Of a DNA stretch of 64,000 nucleotides, positions 36,297-44,947 are shown in pieces. Position 1 is the first letter of the stretch. Every line of letters begins with the position of its first letter. A program made the position numbers and the translations under genes. The notes beneath the pieces are model-generated. The model did no database searches. It had not been told where the DNA came from and saw only the letters and a list, made by a program, of their open reading frames with translations. Origin of the DNA: Rhodopseudomonas sp. BR0M22. Lineage in GTDB: Bacteria > Pseudomonadota > Alphaproteobacteria > Rhizobiales > Xanthobacteraceae. The DNA is taken from positions 1-64,000 of the forward strand of contig NZ_QUMK01000002.1 in the NCBI RefSeq assembly GCF_010907035.1, in the 5' to 3' direction.

Positions 36297-38102
36297 TCAA
36301 GCCGCGGTGGTCGACCGCACCAGATTGGTGACGTCGGAATACACCTGCAGCACCGGGTTGATGAAACGGTGCGCCTTGTTCTTCGACACGATGGTGTCGT
36401 GCATCACCAGATGATCGATGCCCGTCGTGAGGAAACACGCCATCGCGTCGCGAGGCGTCTCGACGATCGGCTCGCCCTTGATGTTGAACGAGGTGTTGAC
36501 CAGCACCGGGACGCCGGTCAGCGCTTCGAACTCCTTCAGGATGTAATAGAGATCGGGGGCGGTCTCTTCGTCCACCGTCTGGACGCGGGCCGAGCCGTCG
36601 ACGTGGACCACCGCCGGAATCCTGTCGCGCCACGCCGGCGCCACCGGTTTGGCCATCAGCATGAACGGCGAGTCGCCCTTGCCCTCGAAGATCTCATCGG
36701 CGCGCTCCTTGAGGACGATCGGCGCGAACGGGCGGAACGGCTGGCGATGCTTCACCCGGCTGTTGAGAATGTCCTTCATTTCGGCGTTGCGCGGATCGGC
36801 GAGCAGGCTGCGATGGCCGAGCGCGCGGGGCCCGAATTCCGAGCGGCCCTGAAACCAGCCGATGACCTTCTGGTCGGCGAGCAGTCGTGCCGTTTCCTTG
36901 TAGACCTCGCTGGACCGAACGATGTTGATCTGCGGCTTGACGAAGAACCGCTGCGTCGCTTCCTCGACCTCGGCGTCCGAATACGGCCGGCCGATATAGG
37001 CGTGCTTCATCTCGAAGCTGCGCTGCTTCTGCTGGATCACCAGATGACCGTAGTAAGCGCAGCCGATCGCGATGCCGTCGTCGCCGGCCGCGGGCTGGAT
37101 CCAGACATTCTCGAAGCCCGCCTCGCGGGCGATCCGGCCGTTGGCGACGCAGTTCAGCGCGACGCCGCCGGCGATGCACAGGTTCTTGGCCCCGGTGGTC
37201 TCGCGCAGCCAGCGTGCACGTTCGAGCAGCACCCGCTCGGTGTCGTCCTGCACCCGCCAGGCGAGATCTTCCCAGTGCCGCATCGACGGGTTGTCTTCCC
37301 ACTTGCCGGGGCTGTCCATGATGTAGGGCTGGTTCAGTTCCGGCGTCCAACGCGGCACGGTGAGCTTGTTATTCTCGAACTGCAGCATCGGCGGGATGGC
37401 GTCGGGCCGGCCGTAAGGCGCCAGGCCCATCAGCTCGCCGCATTTGTTCCAGTCGCCGAACACGTAGGTCGAGGCACGGCTGTAGTAGGCGCCAAGCCCC
37501 GGCATGTTGTAGAACTCGTCGCTGAGAAAGCCGCGCTCCGGCTCCATCCAGACCTTCTTCAAGCACTCCAGCTTGGTACCGCTGAATTTGTAGTAGCTCT
37601 CGGATTCGCGGGCGAGCGGCGAGGCGTCGTCGCCAGGAAACTGCTCGTCGACATCGGCCCGGTAGCTGCCGACGCCGTCGACGATCATCACCACGCCTTC
37701 TTCGAACGGGCACGGCGCGAACGCACTGTAGGCGTGCGCGAGGTGATGCGAGATCGTCGCCACCTTGTTGGTGTGGTTGCGGAACAGCGGGTGGCTGCGG
37801 GCGGTGCCGCGCTCATGCTCGGGCAGGAAGCCGGGCATGTCCTGGAAGATCAGCCTGTCTTCCATCTCCGGCACCGGTAGAATGTAGCAGTTGCGCACCA
37901 CCAGATCGACGTCCGCCATCGTGATGCCTTCGGCGCTCAGGCAATAGTCGATCACCTCCTTGTAGAATCCGGATGCGTGCTTCTCGCGGGTGATGCGCTC
38001 CTTGGCAACGCCGAAGGCGACCTCGCCGTCTCGCAGCAGGACGGCGCTGACGTCGTGGTCGTAGGTGTTGAGGCCGAGAACGTAGGTGTGCTGACGGGGC
38101 AT
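36297..38102 (-). CDS. Carbamoyltransferase of the NodU/TobZ family
   Basis: Transfers a carbamoyl group from carbamoyl phosphate, through carbamoyl-AMP, to a hydroxyl of a sugar or other acceptor. The product has 601 residues: an N-terminal YrdC-associated Kae1-like domain (YVLGLNTYDHDVSAVLLRDG; metal-binding HHLAHAYSAF near 120; VMIVDGVGSYR) and a C-terminal domain (FQGRSEFGPRALGHRSLL; PFRPFAPIVL; LVNTSFNIKGEPIVETP). Members decorate Nod factors, antibiotics, O-antigens and some hopanoids. The location beside LPS genes favours a surface-sugar target, not proven. Confidence 0.9.
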   Translation of the reverse strand: MPRQHTYVLGLNTYDHDVSAVLLRDGEVAFGVAKERITREKHASGFYKEVIDYCLSAEGITMADVDLVVRNCYILPVPEMEDRLIFQDMPGFLPEHERGTARSHPLFRNHTNKVATISHHLAHAYSAFAPCPFEEGVVMIVDGVGSYRADVDEQFPGDDASPLARESESYYKFSGTKLECLKKVWMEPERGFLSDEFYNMPGLGAYYSRASTYVFGDWNKCGELMGLAPYGRPDAIPPMLQFENNKLTVPRWTPELNQPYIMDSPGKWEDNPSMRHWEDLAWRVQDDTERVLLERARWLRETTGAKNLCIAGGVALNCVANGRIAREAGFENVWIQPAAGDDGIAIGCAYYGHLVIQQKQRSFEMKHAYIGRPYSDAEVEEATQRFFVKPQINIVRSSEVYKETARLLADQKVIGWFQGRSEFGPRALGHRSLLADPRNAEMKDILNSRVKHRQPFRPFAPIVLKERADEIFEGKGDSPFMLMAKPVAPAWRDRIPAVVHVDGSARVQTVDEETAPDLYYILKEFEALTGVPVLVNTSFNIKGEPIVETPRDAMACFLTTGIDHLVMHDTIVSKNKAHRFINPVLQVYSDVTNLVRSTTAA

Positions 38103-38371
38103 GGGCTACTTTTCTGAAGGTGCGGCGTCACCGCGGACAAAGGCGAAGGGTGTCTTTCTGAGTGTCGATCTGCACCTGGATGCGGTTCACTTAAATTGCA
38201 ATAGAGCCTGTACGCGAAACGTGGGCACGCCGAGGCATTCGCGACGATCTTGCGGAACATACGCGGATATCGTCGTTGCCGCACCGCACCCGTGCCACAA
38301 ATGCACTGTTCACTCCGTTGCGGAACAACTGTCGCGGCCGCTCGTTGAGTCGCCTCGAGTCCAATCGCGGC

Positions 38372-38399
38372 TTGACCAAAACCGTAGCTTGATCATAAC
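38372..38399 (+). promoter_or_regulatory. Weak candidate promoter in the 420-base gap before the RGY-repeat gene
   Basis: TTGACC (38372-38377) is followed after 16 bases by CATAAC (38394-38399), four of six matches to the standard -10. The RGY-repeat gene starts about 125 bases later. The gap 38103-38522 has otherwise no recognisable gene or RNA. Confidence 0.35.
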
Positions 38400-38522
38400 C
38401 TTGATACCCAATGCCGATGACGGGGACGCTTCGAACCCCGTGCATTTGAACCGTCTTCCCGCACAACCGCACCAACGACGGGACACACGGCAACCTGCTT
38501 AACGACCGGGAGAAGAATCCAT

Positions 38523-38810
38523 ATGGCTCAGACTGCTTCCAAGGCCCGTAAGGGATGGACGACGCGCATTCTCGCTGCTGTGACGCTGACGGCGATCTAC
38601 TGCTTCAGCCTCGTCGGCACCTCGGCCCTGTTCCTCACTGCCAGCACCAGCAAGGCTGAAGCCCAGCGCGGCCGCGGTCGCGGCCGTGGGCGCGGTTATT
38701 ATGGCCGCGGACGTGGCCGTGGCTACTATCGTGGCCGCGGGCGCGGCTACTATCGCGGCTATGGTGGTTGTGTGTTCAACCCGGTGTACGGCCGGGTGAT
38801 CTGCTACTGA
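38523..38810 (+). CDS. Small exported Arg/Gly/Tyr-repeat protein
   Basis: Product of 95 residues. A basic N-terminus and a long hydrophobic segment (TRILAAVTLTAIYCFSLVGT and onwards to about 42) form a signal peptide or anchor, possibly cut after SKAEA. Residues 48-82 are almost only Arg, Gly and Tyr (RGRGRGRGYYGRGRGRGYYR, then more of the same). The end is CVFNPVYGRVICY with two cysteines that could pair. GGGAGAAG precedes the ATG and a strong terminator follows, so it is a single, real gene. No function is recognised; a basic, aromatic periplasmic or surface polymer-binding role is only a guess. Confidence 0.75.
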   Translation: MAQTASKARKGWTTRILAAVTLTAIYCFSLVGTSALFLTASTSKAEAQRGRGRGRGRGYYGRGRGRGYYRGRGRGYYRGYGGCVFNPVYGRVICY

Positions 38811-38850
38811 CGTCGTTACGGTCGGGCGACTGCGCCTGACATCATTTGCG

Positions 38851-38886
38851 AAAGGTGCATCGGGCGACCGGTGCACCTTTTTGTTT
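38851..38886 (+). terminator. Intrinsic terminator after the RGY-repeat gene
   Basis: AAAGGTGCA (38851-38859) pairs with TGCACCTTT (38872-38880) around a 12-base loop and runs into TTGTTT. The stem lies 41 bases after the stop codon. Confidence 0.9.
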
Positions 38887-39105
38887 GAGGGGCCTCTTAT
38901 CTGGCGTGTTTCATTCCCGGCTGAGGCGCGGTGCGCAGAGCCTGTGCGTGTCGAGCTCTGGACCGGCCTGCTACCGGAGGGGGAGCGAGCCGCCGTCGGC
39001 GGGTTCATATTTCGGTGTTCCATCGCGATCAGCCGGCCGGCGTGTTTGCTCCGGTCATCGATCCGCTGCAAGATGACGCCAACTCGTATCGGAGGTCACG
39101 ACCCT

Positions 39106-41427
39106 ATGGCTCCAACCAAGTTGGCTCCCACGAAGTTCGGCGTCGGCCAGAGTGTGCTCCGCAAGGAGGACGATCCCCTGATCCGCGGCAAGGGGCGCTA
39201 CACCGACGACTACGCGCCGCAATCATCGGTACAGGCGCTGGTGCTGCGATCCCCACATGCGCACGCCACCTTCGAACTCGACACCGCCGCGGCGCGCGCC
39301 TTGCCCGGTGTGCTGACGATCCTGACGGCGGACGATGTCGCGGATCTCGGCGGGTTGCCGTGTCTGTTCAATCTGCCGGACAAGCCATTCAAGAGCCCGG
39401 ACTATCCGATCCTGGCGCGCCATGAGGTGCGCCATGTCGGCGATGCGATCGCGTTCGTGGTCGCCGATACGCTGGCTCATGCCCGCGATGCGCTGGAGGC
39501 GATCGAGGTGGAGTGGACGCCGCTTCCGGCGGCGATCGGCGCCGCCGATACGGTGAAGCCCGGCGCGCCGCAGGTCTGGCCGGAGCACGCCGGCAACGTG
39601 CTGTTCGATGCCGGGATCGGCGACAAGAAGGCGACCGAGGCCGCGTTCGCCAAGGCGCACGCGATTGCCGAGATCAGGATCGTCAATCCGCGCATCGTCA
39701 CCAACTATATGGAAACCCGCGCCGCGGTTTGTGAGTACGACGCCAAACGCGATCACTTCACGCTCACGGTCGGCAGCCAGGGCAGCCATCGGCTGCGCGA
39801 CATCCTGTGTCAGACCTTGCTGAAGATCCCTGTCGAAAAGATGCGGGTGATCTGTCCGGATGTCGGGGGCGGGTTCGGCACCAAGCTGTTTCCGTATCGC
39901 GAATACGCGCTGCTCGCGGTCGCCGCCAAGAAGCTGCGCAAGACGGTGAAGTGGACCGCCGACCGCGGCGATCACTTCGTCGGCGACTCGCAGGGACGCG
40001 ACAACGTCACCACCGCGCGGATGGCGCTGGCGGAGGACGGCAAGTTTCTCGGCATGGACGTCGATCTGATCGCCGATCTCGGCGGCTATCTGTCGACGTT
40101 CGGCCCGTATGTTCCCTATGGCGGCGTCGGCATGCTGCCGGGTCTGTACGACATCCAGGCGTTCCACTGCCGCATCCGCACCGTGTTCACCCACACCGTG
40201 CCGGTCGATGCCTATCGTGGCGCCGGACGCCCCGAAGCGGCCTATGTGGTCGAGCGTCTGGTCGACGCCTGCGCGCGCAAACTGTCGATGTCGCCGGATG
40301 CGATCCGGCGCAAGAACTTCATTCCGCCGCGCAAGCTGCCCTACACGACTGCGACCGGCAAAGTGTACGACTCCGGCGACTTCGCCGCACATCTGAAGCG
40401 CGCGATGGAGATCGGCGACTGGAAGGACTTCAGCAAGCGCGCCAAGGCCGCCAAGAAGGCCGGGCTAGTGCGCGGCATTGGGCTCGCGTCCTATGTCGAG
40501 GTCTGCGGCACCATGGGCGAGGAAACCGCCAAGGTGGTGCTGGATCCGGATGGCGACATCACGGTGCTGATCGGCTCGCAATCGAGCGGGCAGGGACATC
40601 AGACCGCTTACGCGCAGATTGTCGCCGAGCAGTTCGGCGTGCCGCAGGAGCGGGTGCGGGTGGTGCAGGGCGACACCGACCGGGTCGCGACCGGCCTCGG
40701 CACAGGCGGCTCGGCCTCGATCCCGTCCGGCGGCGTCAGCGTGCAGCGCGCCACCCATCGGCTCGGCGAGCAGCTCCGCGACATCGCCGCCGATGCGCTG
40801 GAGACCAGCGCCGCCGACCTCGAGATCAGCGACGGCACCATCCGGATCGCCGGCACCGACCGCTCGATTTCGTTCGCCGATCTGGCCAAACGGTCCGGCG
40901 TCGATCCGGCCAAGCTGAACGCGGGCGCGACGTTCTCGAGCGCCGATGGCACCTTCCCCAACGGCACGCATCTGGTCGAGATCGAACTCGATCCGGCAAC
41001 CGGCAAGATCAGGATCGTGAACTACGTCATCGTCGACGATTTCGGCGTGACTCTGAATCCGCTGCTGCTCGCCGGCCAGGTCCATGGCGGCACCATTCAG
41101 GGCATCGGTCAGGCGCTGATGGAGCAGGCGGTCTACAACGCCGAGGACGGCCAGCTCGTCACCGGTTCGTTCATGGACTACGCGCTGCCGCGCGCGGCCG
41201 ATGGCGCGCCGATCACGTTCGAGACCCACAACGTGCCGTGCGCCACCAATCCGATGGGCGTCAAAGGCGCGGGCGAGGCGGGGGCGATCGGCTCGTGCCC
41301 GGCGGTGATGAACGCCATCATCGATGCGCTGTGGCGGGAATACCGGATCGACCACATCGACATGCCGGCGACGCCGGAGCGGGTGTGGATGGCGATCCGC
41401 GAACACGAACGCCGCCACCGGCTTTAG
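39106..41427 (+). CDS. Molybdenum hydroxylase large subunit (CoxL-like, xanthine dehydrogenase family), without partner subunits
   Basis: Molybdopterin-cytosine-dinucleotide-type catalytic subunit of 773 residues. Key parts: GQSVLRKEDDPLIRGKGRYT (start of the family), DVGGGFGTK near 253, AYRGAGRPEA near 368 (the form-II-like loop, not the AYXCSFR of true CO dehydrogenase), GQGHQTAYAQIVAEQFGVP, and the catalytic Glu in VKGAGEAGAIGSCPA near 723. The FAD (CoxM) and Fe-S (CoxS) subunits are not adjacent. Two cytochromes c follow on the same strand, so electrons may pass to haem as in isoquinoline-oxidoreductase-like enzymes. Start at 39106 has GGAGG 10 bases upstream. Substrate unknown. Confidence 0.88.
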   Translation: MAPTKLAPTKFGVGQSVLRKEDDPLIRGKGRYTDDYAPQSSVQALVLRSPHAHATFELDTAAARALPGVLTILTADDVADLGGLPCLFNLPDKPFKSPDYPILARHEVRHVGDAIAFVVADTLAHARDALEAIEVEWTPLPAAIGAADTVKPGAPQVWPEHAGNVLFDAGIGDKKATEAAFAKAHAIAEIRIVNPRIVTNYMETRAAVCEYDAKRDHFTLTVGSQGSHRLRDILCQTLLKIPVEKMRVICPDVGGGFGTKLFPYREYALLAVAAKKLRKTVKWTADRGDHFVGDSQGRDNVTTARMALAEDGKFLGMDVDLIADLGGYLSTFGPYVPYGGVGMLPGLYDIQAFHCRIRTVFTHTVPVDAYRGAGRPEAAYVVERLVDACARKLSMSPDAIRRKNFIPPRKLPYTTATGKVYDSGDFAAHLKRAMEIGDWKDFSKRAKAAKKAGLVRGIGLASYVEVCGTMGEETAKVVLDPDGDITVLIGSQSSGQGHQTAYAQIVAEQFGVPQERVRVVQGDTDRVATGLGTGGSASIPSGGVSVQRATHRLGEQLRDIAADALETSAADLEISDGTIRIAGTDRSISFADLAKRSGVDPAKLNAGATFSSADGTFPNGTHLVEIELDPATGKIRIVNYVIVDDFGVTLNPLLLAGQVHGGTIQGIGQALMEQAVYNAEDGQLVTGSFMDYALPRAADGAPITFETHNVPCATNPMGVKGAGEAGAIGSCPAVMNAIIDALWREYRIDHIDMPATPERVWMAIREHERRHRL

Positions 41428-41466
41428 GCAGGCTGGCCGGCGAGGTGACAAGACGAAGCGAGGGGA

Positions 41467-41483
41467 GGCGGCGCCAAGCCGCC
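41467..41483 (+). other. Hairpin between the hydroxylase and cytochrome genes
   Basis: GGCGGC (41467-41472) pairs with GCCGCC (41478-41483) around GCCAA. There is no T-run. It may protect or process a shared transcript; evidence is slight. Confidence 0.3.
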
Positions 41484-41549
41484 CCTGCGGTGAGCCGCGG
41501 AACCGGCGGCGCGTGACCAAGTTCAAACACCCAGCGGGAGGACGTCTTG

Positions 41550-41999
41550 ATGTTGCGAACTGTGATCGTGGCCGGAGCCTTGGTGCTGACGGCGAGCGCC
41601 GTGATGGCGGAGCAGGACCTGGTCGATAAGACCCAGAAACTGATGAAGGACAACGGCCGGAACATGATGGTGCTCGGCGCCATGGCCAAGGGCGAGAACC
41701 CCTACGATCAGGCCGCGGTCGATGCGGCGCTGAAGCAGTTCGACGAGACCGCGAAGGATCTCCCCAAGCTGTTCCCGGACAGCGCAAAAGGCCTGAAACC
41801 GTTCGACGGCAAGTACAGCGCTTCGCCGAAAATCTGGACCGAGCGTGCCAAGTTCGACGGCGAGATCGCCGACTTCGCCAAGGCCGTCGACGCCGCCAAA
41901 GGAAAGATCAAGGACGTCGACACGCTGAAGGCGGCGATGCAGCCGATCGGCAAGGCCTGCGGAAGCTGCCACGAGAACTTCCGCCAGAAGGAAGGTTAG
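41550..41999 (+). CDS. Class II cytochrome c (c'/c556 type)
   Basis: Periplasmic monohaem cytochrome of 149 residues. Signal peptide MLRTVIVAGALVLTASAVMA. A four-helix-bundle body follows, with the haem-binding CGSCH at about 137-141 near the C-terminus (GKACGSCHENFRQKEG), the class II layout. ATG at 41550 has GGGAGGA 7 bases upstream; a TTG immediately before is not needed. By family it carries or senses electrons or ligands; the position after the molybdenum hydroxylase suggests an acceptor role. Confidence 0.93.
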   Translation: MLRTVIVAGALVLTASAVMAEQDLVDKTQKLMKDNGRNMMVLGAMAKGENPYDQAAVDAALKQFDETAKDLPKLFPDSAKGLKPFDGKYSASPKIWTERAKFDGEIADFAKAVDAAKGKIKDVDTLKAAMQPIGKACGSCHENFRQKEG

Positions 42000-42024
42000 C
42001 GAGCCGCCGGCAGCGGAGATCGCC

Positions 42025-42954
42025 GTGGCCAGGACAATTGGAGCCGCGATTCTGATCGCGGCGATCATCGGTGTCGCGGCGCTCTGGCTGCTGACCATAC
42101 CGGCCACGGTGTCGGCCGACCGGCTGCCATCGCGCAGCGCCGATCTGGAGAACGGCCGCACCGTATTTATCGCGGGCGGCTGTGCCGAATGCCATGCCAC
42201 GCCGAAGCAGGGCGACCGCACCCGGCTCGGCGGCGGGCTCGCGCTCACATCCGAATTCGGCACGTTCCATGTGCCGAATATTTCGCCTGACCCGAACGAC
42301 GGCATCGGCAAATGGACCGAGGCGGAGTTCGTCAGCGCGGTGATGCGCGGCACCGCACCGGGCGGCGTGCATCTCTACCCCGCGTTTCCGTATCCGTCCT
42401 ACGCGCATGCCCGGCTCGACGACGTCCGCGACCTGTTCGCCTACATCAAGACGCTGCCGGCGGTGGCCGGACGGGCGCCGCCGGACGAGCTGCCGTTCCC
42501 GTTCAACATCCGACGTGCGGTCGGCCTGTGGAAGCTGCTGTTCTTCGACGACGCGACGTTCACGCCGGACCCGGCGCAATCGGCGCAATGGAATCGTGGC
42601 GCTTATCTGGTGAACAGCTTCGGCCACTGTGCCGAGTGCCACAGCCCGCGGAATGCGCTCGGCGGCATCGTGGCGTCGCAGCGCTTCGCCGGCGGGCCCG
42701 ATCCGGAAGGCAAGGGCTGGGTGCCGAACATCACCCAGAAAGGCCTCGGCGACTGGAGCGCCGGCGACATTGCCTATTTCCTCGAGACCGGCATGACGCC
42801 CGAAGGTGACAGTGCCGGCGGATCGATGGCTCAGGTGATCCGCAACACCTCGCAGCTCGGCAAGGCCGACCGCGAGGCGATCGCCGCTTACATCAAGTCG
42901 CTGCCGCCGGTGCAGGGGCCGGTCCGGCCCCCGCGCAAAGCCAAGGCCGAGTGA
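42025..42954 (+). CDS. Dihaem cytochrome c, membrane-anchored
   Basis: Product of 309 residues with an uncleaved-looking N-terminal helix (TIGAAILIAAIIGVAALWLL) and two class I haem sites, CAECH at 53-57 and CAECH at 202-206. The fold resembles cytochrome subunits of alcohol or aldehyde dehydrogenases and of nicotinate/isoquinoline-type hydroxylases. Start is GTG at 42025, 25 bases after the class II cytochrome gene. Hydroxylase, cytochrome c' and dihaem cytochrome form a likely electron route from substrate to the respiratory chain. Confidence 0.92.
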   Translation: MARTIGAAILIAAIIGVAALWLLTIPATVSADRLPSRSADLENGRTVFIAGGCAECHATPKQGDRTRLGGGLALTSEFGTFHVPNISPDPNDGIGKWTEAEFVSAVMRGTAPGGVHLYPAFPYPSYAHARLDDVRDLFAYIKTLPAVAGRAPPDELPFPFNIRRAVGLWKLLFFDDATFTPDPAQSAQWNRGAYLVNSFGHCAECHSPRNALGGIVASQRFAGGPDPEGKGWVPNITQKGLGDWSAGDIAYFLETGMTPEGDSAGGSMAQVIRNTSQLGKADREAIAAYIKSLPPVQGPVRPPRKAKAE

Positions 42955-42961
42955 TCGGCGA

Positions 42962-43207
42962 TCACTTCGGGCCGAACGCCTTGAAGGTGATGATGGTGTG
43001 GGTGTCCTTGATGCCGGGGACCACCTGGACCTTCTCGGCGACGAAATGGCCGATATCGGTCGAGCGGTCGACATAGAATTTCACCAGCAGATCGTAATCG
43101 CCGGCGGTAGAATAGATCTCCGAGGCGATCTCGGCTTCGGCGATCGCGTTGGCGACGGCATAGGACTGGCCGAGCTGGCATTTGATCTGAACGAAAAACG
43201 GCACCAT
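42962..43207 (-). CDS. Stand-alone Lrp/AsnC ligand-binding (RAM) domain protein
   Basis: Product of 81 residues equal to the C-terminal domain of Lrp/AsnC regulators, with no DNA-binding half: MVPFFVQIKCQLGQSYAVAN, EIYSTAGDYDLLVKFYVDRS and VPGIKDTHTIITFKAF. Such small proteins bind amino acids and may modulate full-length Lrp proteins. ATG at 43207 follows GGAGAG; the frame could begin earlier at MAQIKLPERP. It is convergent with the dihaem cytochrome gene. Confidence 0.85.
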   Translation of the reverse strand: MVPFFVQIKCQLGQSYAVANAIAEAEIASEIYSTAGDYDLLVKFYVDRSTDIGHFVAEKVQVVPGIKDTHTIITFKAFGPK

Positions 43208-43343
43208 CGCGGGTCTCTCCGGCAGCTTGATTTGCGCCATCAAGCCTAAAACACCGTGTCGGCGCAAGCTCTTGCCGCTGCGGCGCGGGCGCGCTACGAC
43301 CGCGGCAGACTGCCGGTCCGCAGCTTTTCAATCGAGCACGTTG

Positions 43344-44144
43344 ATGGCCATTCCGATCGCACTCACCATCGCCGGCTCCGACTCCGGGGGCGGCGCCGGC
43401 ATTCAGGCCGATCTCAAGTCGTTTTCCGCCAACCACGTCTATGGCGCCTCGGTGATCACCGCGCTGACCGCGCAGAATACGCGCGGCGTCACCGCGATCC
43501 ACGACGTGTCGGCTGCGTTCGTCACCGCGCAGATCGATGCGGTGTTCAGCGATCTTGCGGTCGCCGCCACCAAGATCGGAATGGTGGCGCAGCGCTCGGT
43601 GATCACCGCGATTGCCGAAGGGCTGGACCGCTGGCATGCCGCCAACGTCGTGCTCGATCCGGTGATGGTCGCGACTTCCGGCGACCGGCTGATCGCCGAC
43701 GACTGCGTCGAGGCGCTGCGCACGGCGCTGATCCCGCGTGCCCGCCTCATCACGCCGAACCTGCCGGAGGCTGCCGCGCTGCTCGACGAGCCGGTTGCCG
43801 CCGAGCCGGCCGCGATCGAACGCCAGGGCCGGCGCCTGCTCGCGCTCGGCTGCGAAGCCGTGTTGATCAAAGGCGGTCACGGGACCGGACCGACCAGCAC
43901 CGATTACCTGTTTGTTGGAACCGATGTGCAGGCGCTCGCGGCACCGCGGATCATCACCGACAACACCCACGGCACTGGCTGCTCGCTGTCCTCCGCGATC
44001 GCCGCCAATCTCGCGAAAGGCCAGTCGTTGCAGGCTTCCGTGGCGGCTGCCAAGCAATGGGTGAGCGCTGCGATCGCCGCGGCGGACAGGCTTTCGGTCG
44101 GGCACGGCCACGGCCCGATCCATCATTTCCACGACTTCGACTAA
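43344..44144 (+). CDS. thiD: Hydroxymethylpyrimidine/phosphomethylpyrimidine kinase
   Basis: Phosphorylates HMP twice to give HMP-PP for thiamine synthesis. Ribokinase-fold protein of 266 residues: ALTIAGSDSGGGAGIQADLK, ASVITALTAQNTRGV, VLDPVMVATSGDRLI, LITPNLPEAAALL, and the anion hole NTHGTGCSLSSAIAANLAKG. No thiamine riboswitch is seen in the 136 bases upstream. It stands alone, without other thi genes. Confidence 0.95.
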   Translation: MAIPIALTIAGSDSGGGAGIQADLKSFSANHVYGASVITALTAQNTRGVTAIHDVSAAFVTAQIDAVFSDLAVAATKIGMVAQRSVITAIAEGLDRWHAANVVLDPVMVATSGDRLIADDCVEALRTALIPRARLITPNLPEAAALLDEPVAAEPAAIERQGRRLLALGCEAVLIKGGHGTGPTSTDYLFVGTDVQALAAPRIITDNTHGTGCSLSSAIAANLAKGQSLQASVAAAKQWVSAAIAAADRLSVGHGHGPIHHFHDFD

Positions 44145-44225
44145 GGCACAAACCGAGGCGCTGTGCGCTGTCGTCCAGTCGTCGTACTCGGCTGATAATC
44201 CGAATTCGTAAGTAATTTACGATTC

Positions 44226-44894
44226 GTGACGGAACCGATGACGCCCGACCTCGACAAGTCTCTGATTGAAACCGCCTACGCTCGCTGGGCTCCGATCTAC
44301 GACGCGGTGTGCGGGCCGGTGATGGTGAAGGGACGACGCGCGGCGGCGGCTGAAGCGCGCGCGCAGGGCGGCAAAATTCTCGAAGTCGGAGTTGGCACCG
44401 GCTTGTCGTTCGACGATTACGACGCCTCCACCGAAATAACCGGTATCGATCTGTGCGGGCCGATGCTGGAGAAGGCGCGCGCCAAGATGGCGTCGGGCCG
44501 CTATCCGTGGGTCAAGGACGTGCGCCAGATGGATGCGCACGCGATGGACTTCGACGATGCGACGTTCGACTGCGTCGTGGCTCAGTTCGTCATCACGCTG
44601 GTCGCCAATCCCGAACAGGTGCTGTCGGAATGTCACCGCGTGGTGAAGCCCGGCGGTCGCATCATTTTGGTCAATCATCTGTACTCTGAAGTCGGCGTGG
44701 CGGCTGCGGTCGAACGCTGGGCGGCGCAAAAGACCCGCGCGCTCGGCCTGCGTCCGGAGTTTCCGTTCGCGCGGCTGCAGGCCTGGGCGCAGGGCACCTC
44801 CGACGCAATTCTGGTCGAGCGGCGCAAGCTTAAGCCGTTCGGCATCTACACGCTGGTGTGTTTCGAGCGGACCGGCACGCCGATGGCGGCGTGA
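44226..44894 (+). CDS. pmtA: Phosphatidylethanolamine N-methyltransferase, PmtA type
   Basis: SAM-dependent enzyme of about 222 residues that methylates phosphatidylethanolamine toward phosphatidylcholine. YARWAPIYDAVCGPVMVKGR is the PmtA-like N-terminus; ILEVGVGTGLSFDDY is the SAM site; GIDLCGPMLEKARAKM, VAQFVITLVANPEQVL and VKPGGRIILVNHLYSE follow. Start is GTG at 44226 or ATG at 44238. A GATAAT box (44193-44198) and a small inverted repeat TCGTAA/TTACGA (44206-44222) lie just before. A PlcP-like hydrolase and an Agt-like glycosyltransferase follow on the same strand. Confidence 0.87.
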   Translation: MTEPMTPDLDKSLIETAYARWAPIYDAVCGPVMVKGRRAAAAEARAQGGKILEVGVGTGLSFDDYDASTEITGIDLCGPMLEKARAKMASGRYPWVKDVRQMDAHAMDFDDATFDCVVAQFVITLVANPEQVLSECHRVVKPGGRIILVNHLYSEVGVAAAVERWAAQKTRALGLRPEFPFARLQAWAQGTSDAILVERRKLKPFGIYTLVCFERTGTPMAA

Positions 44895-44947
44895 GTCCTG
44901 TCTCGAAACGTCGCCGCCCGCGGGCGGCCTTGAATAGGACAAGACCG

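Noticed and set aside
34721-36331. 536-codon frame over murJ and similar long overlapping frames (for example 39807-41516, 36369-37880, 61489-62994)
   Set aside because: They are shadows of the real genes in other frames: Arg/Ala/Pro-rich translations with no domain signatures.
43208-43343. Thiamine riboswitch before thiD
   Set aside because: No CUGAGA-type conserved core or matching stems in the 136-base gap.
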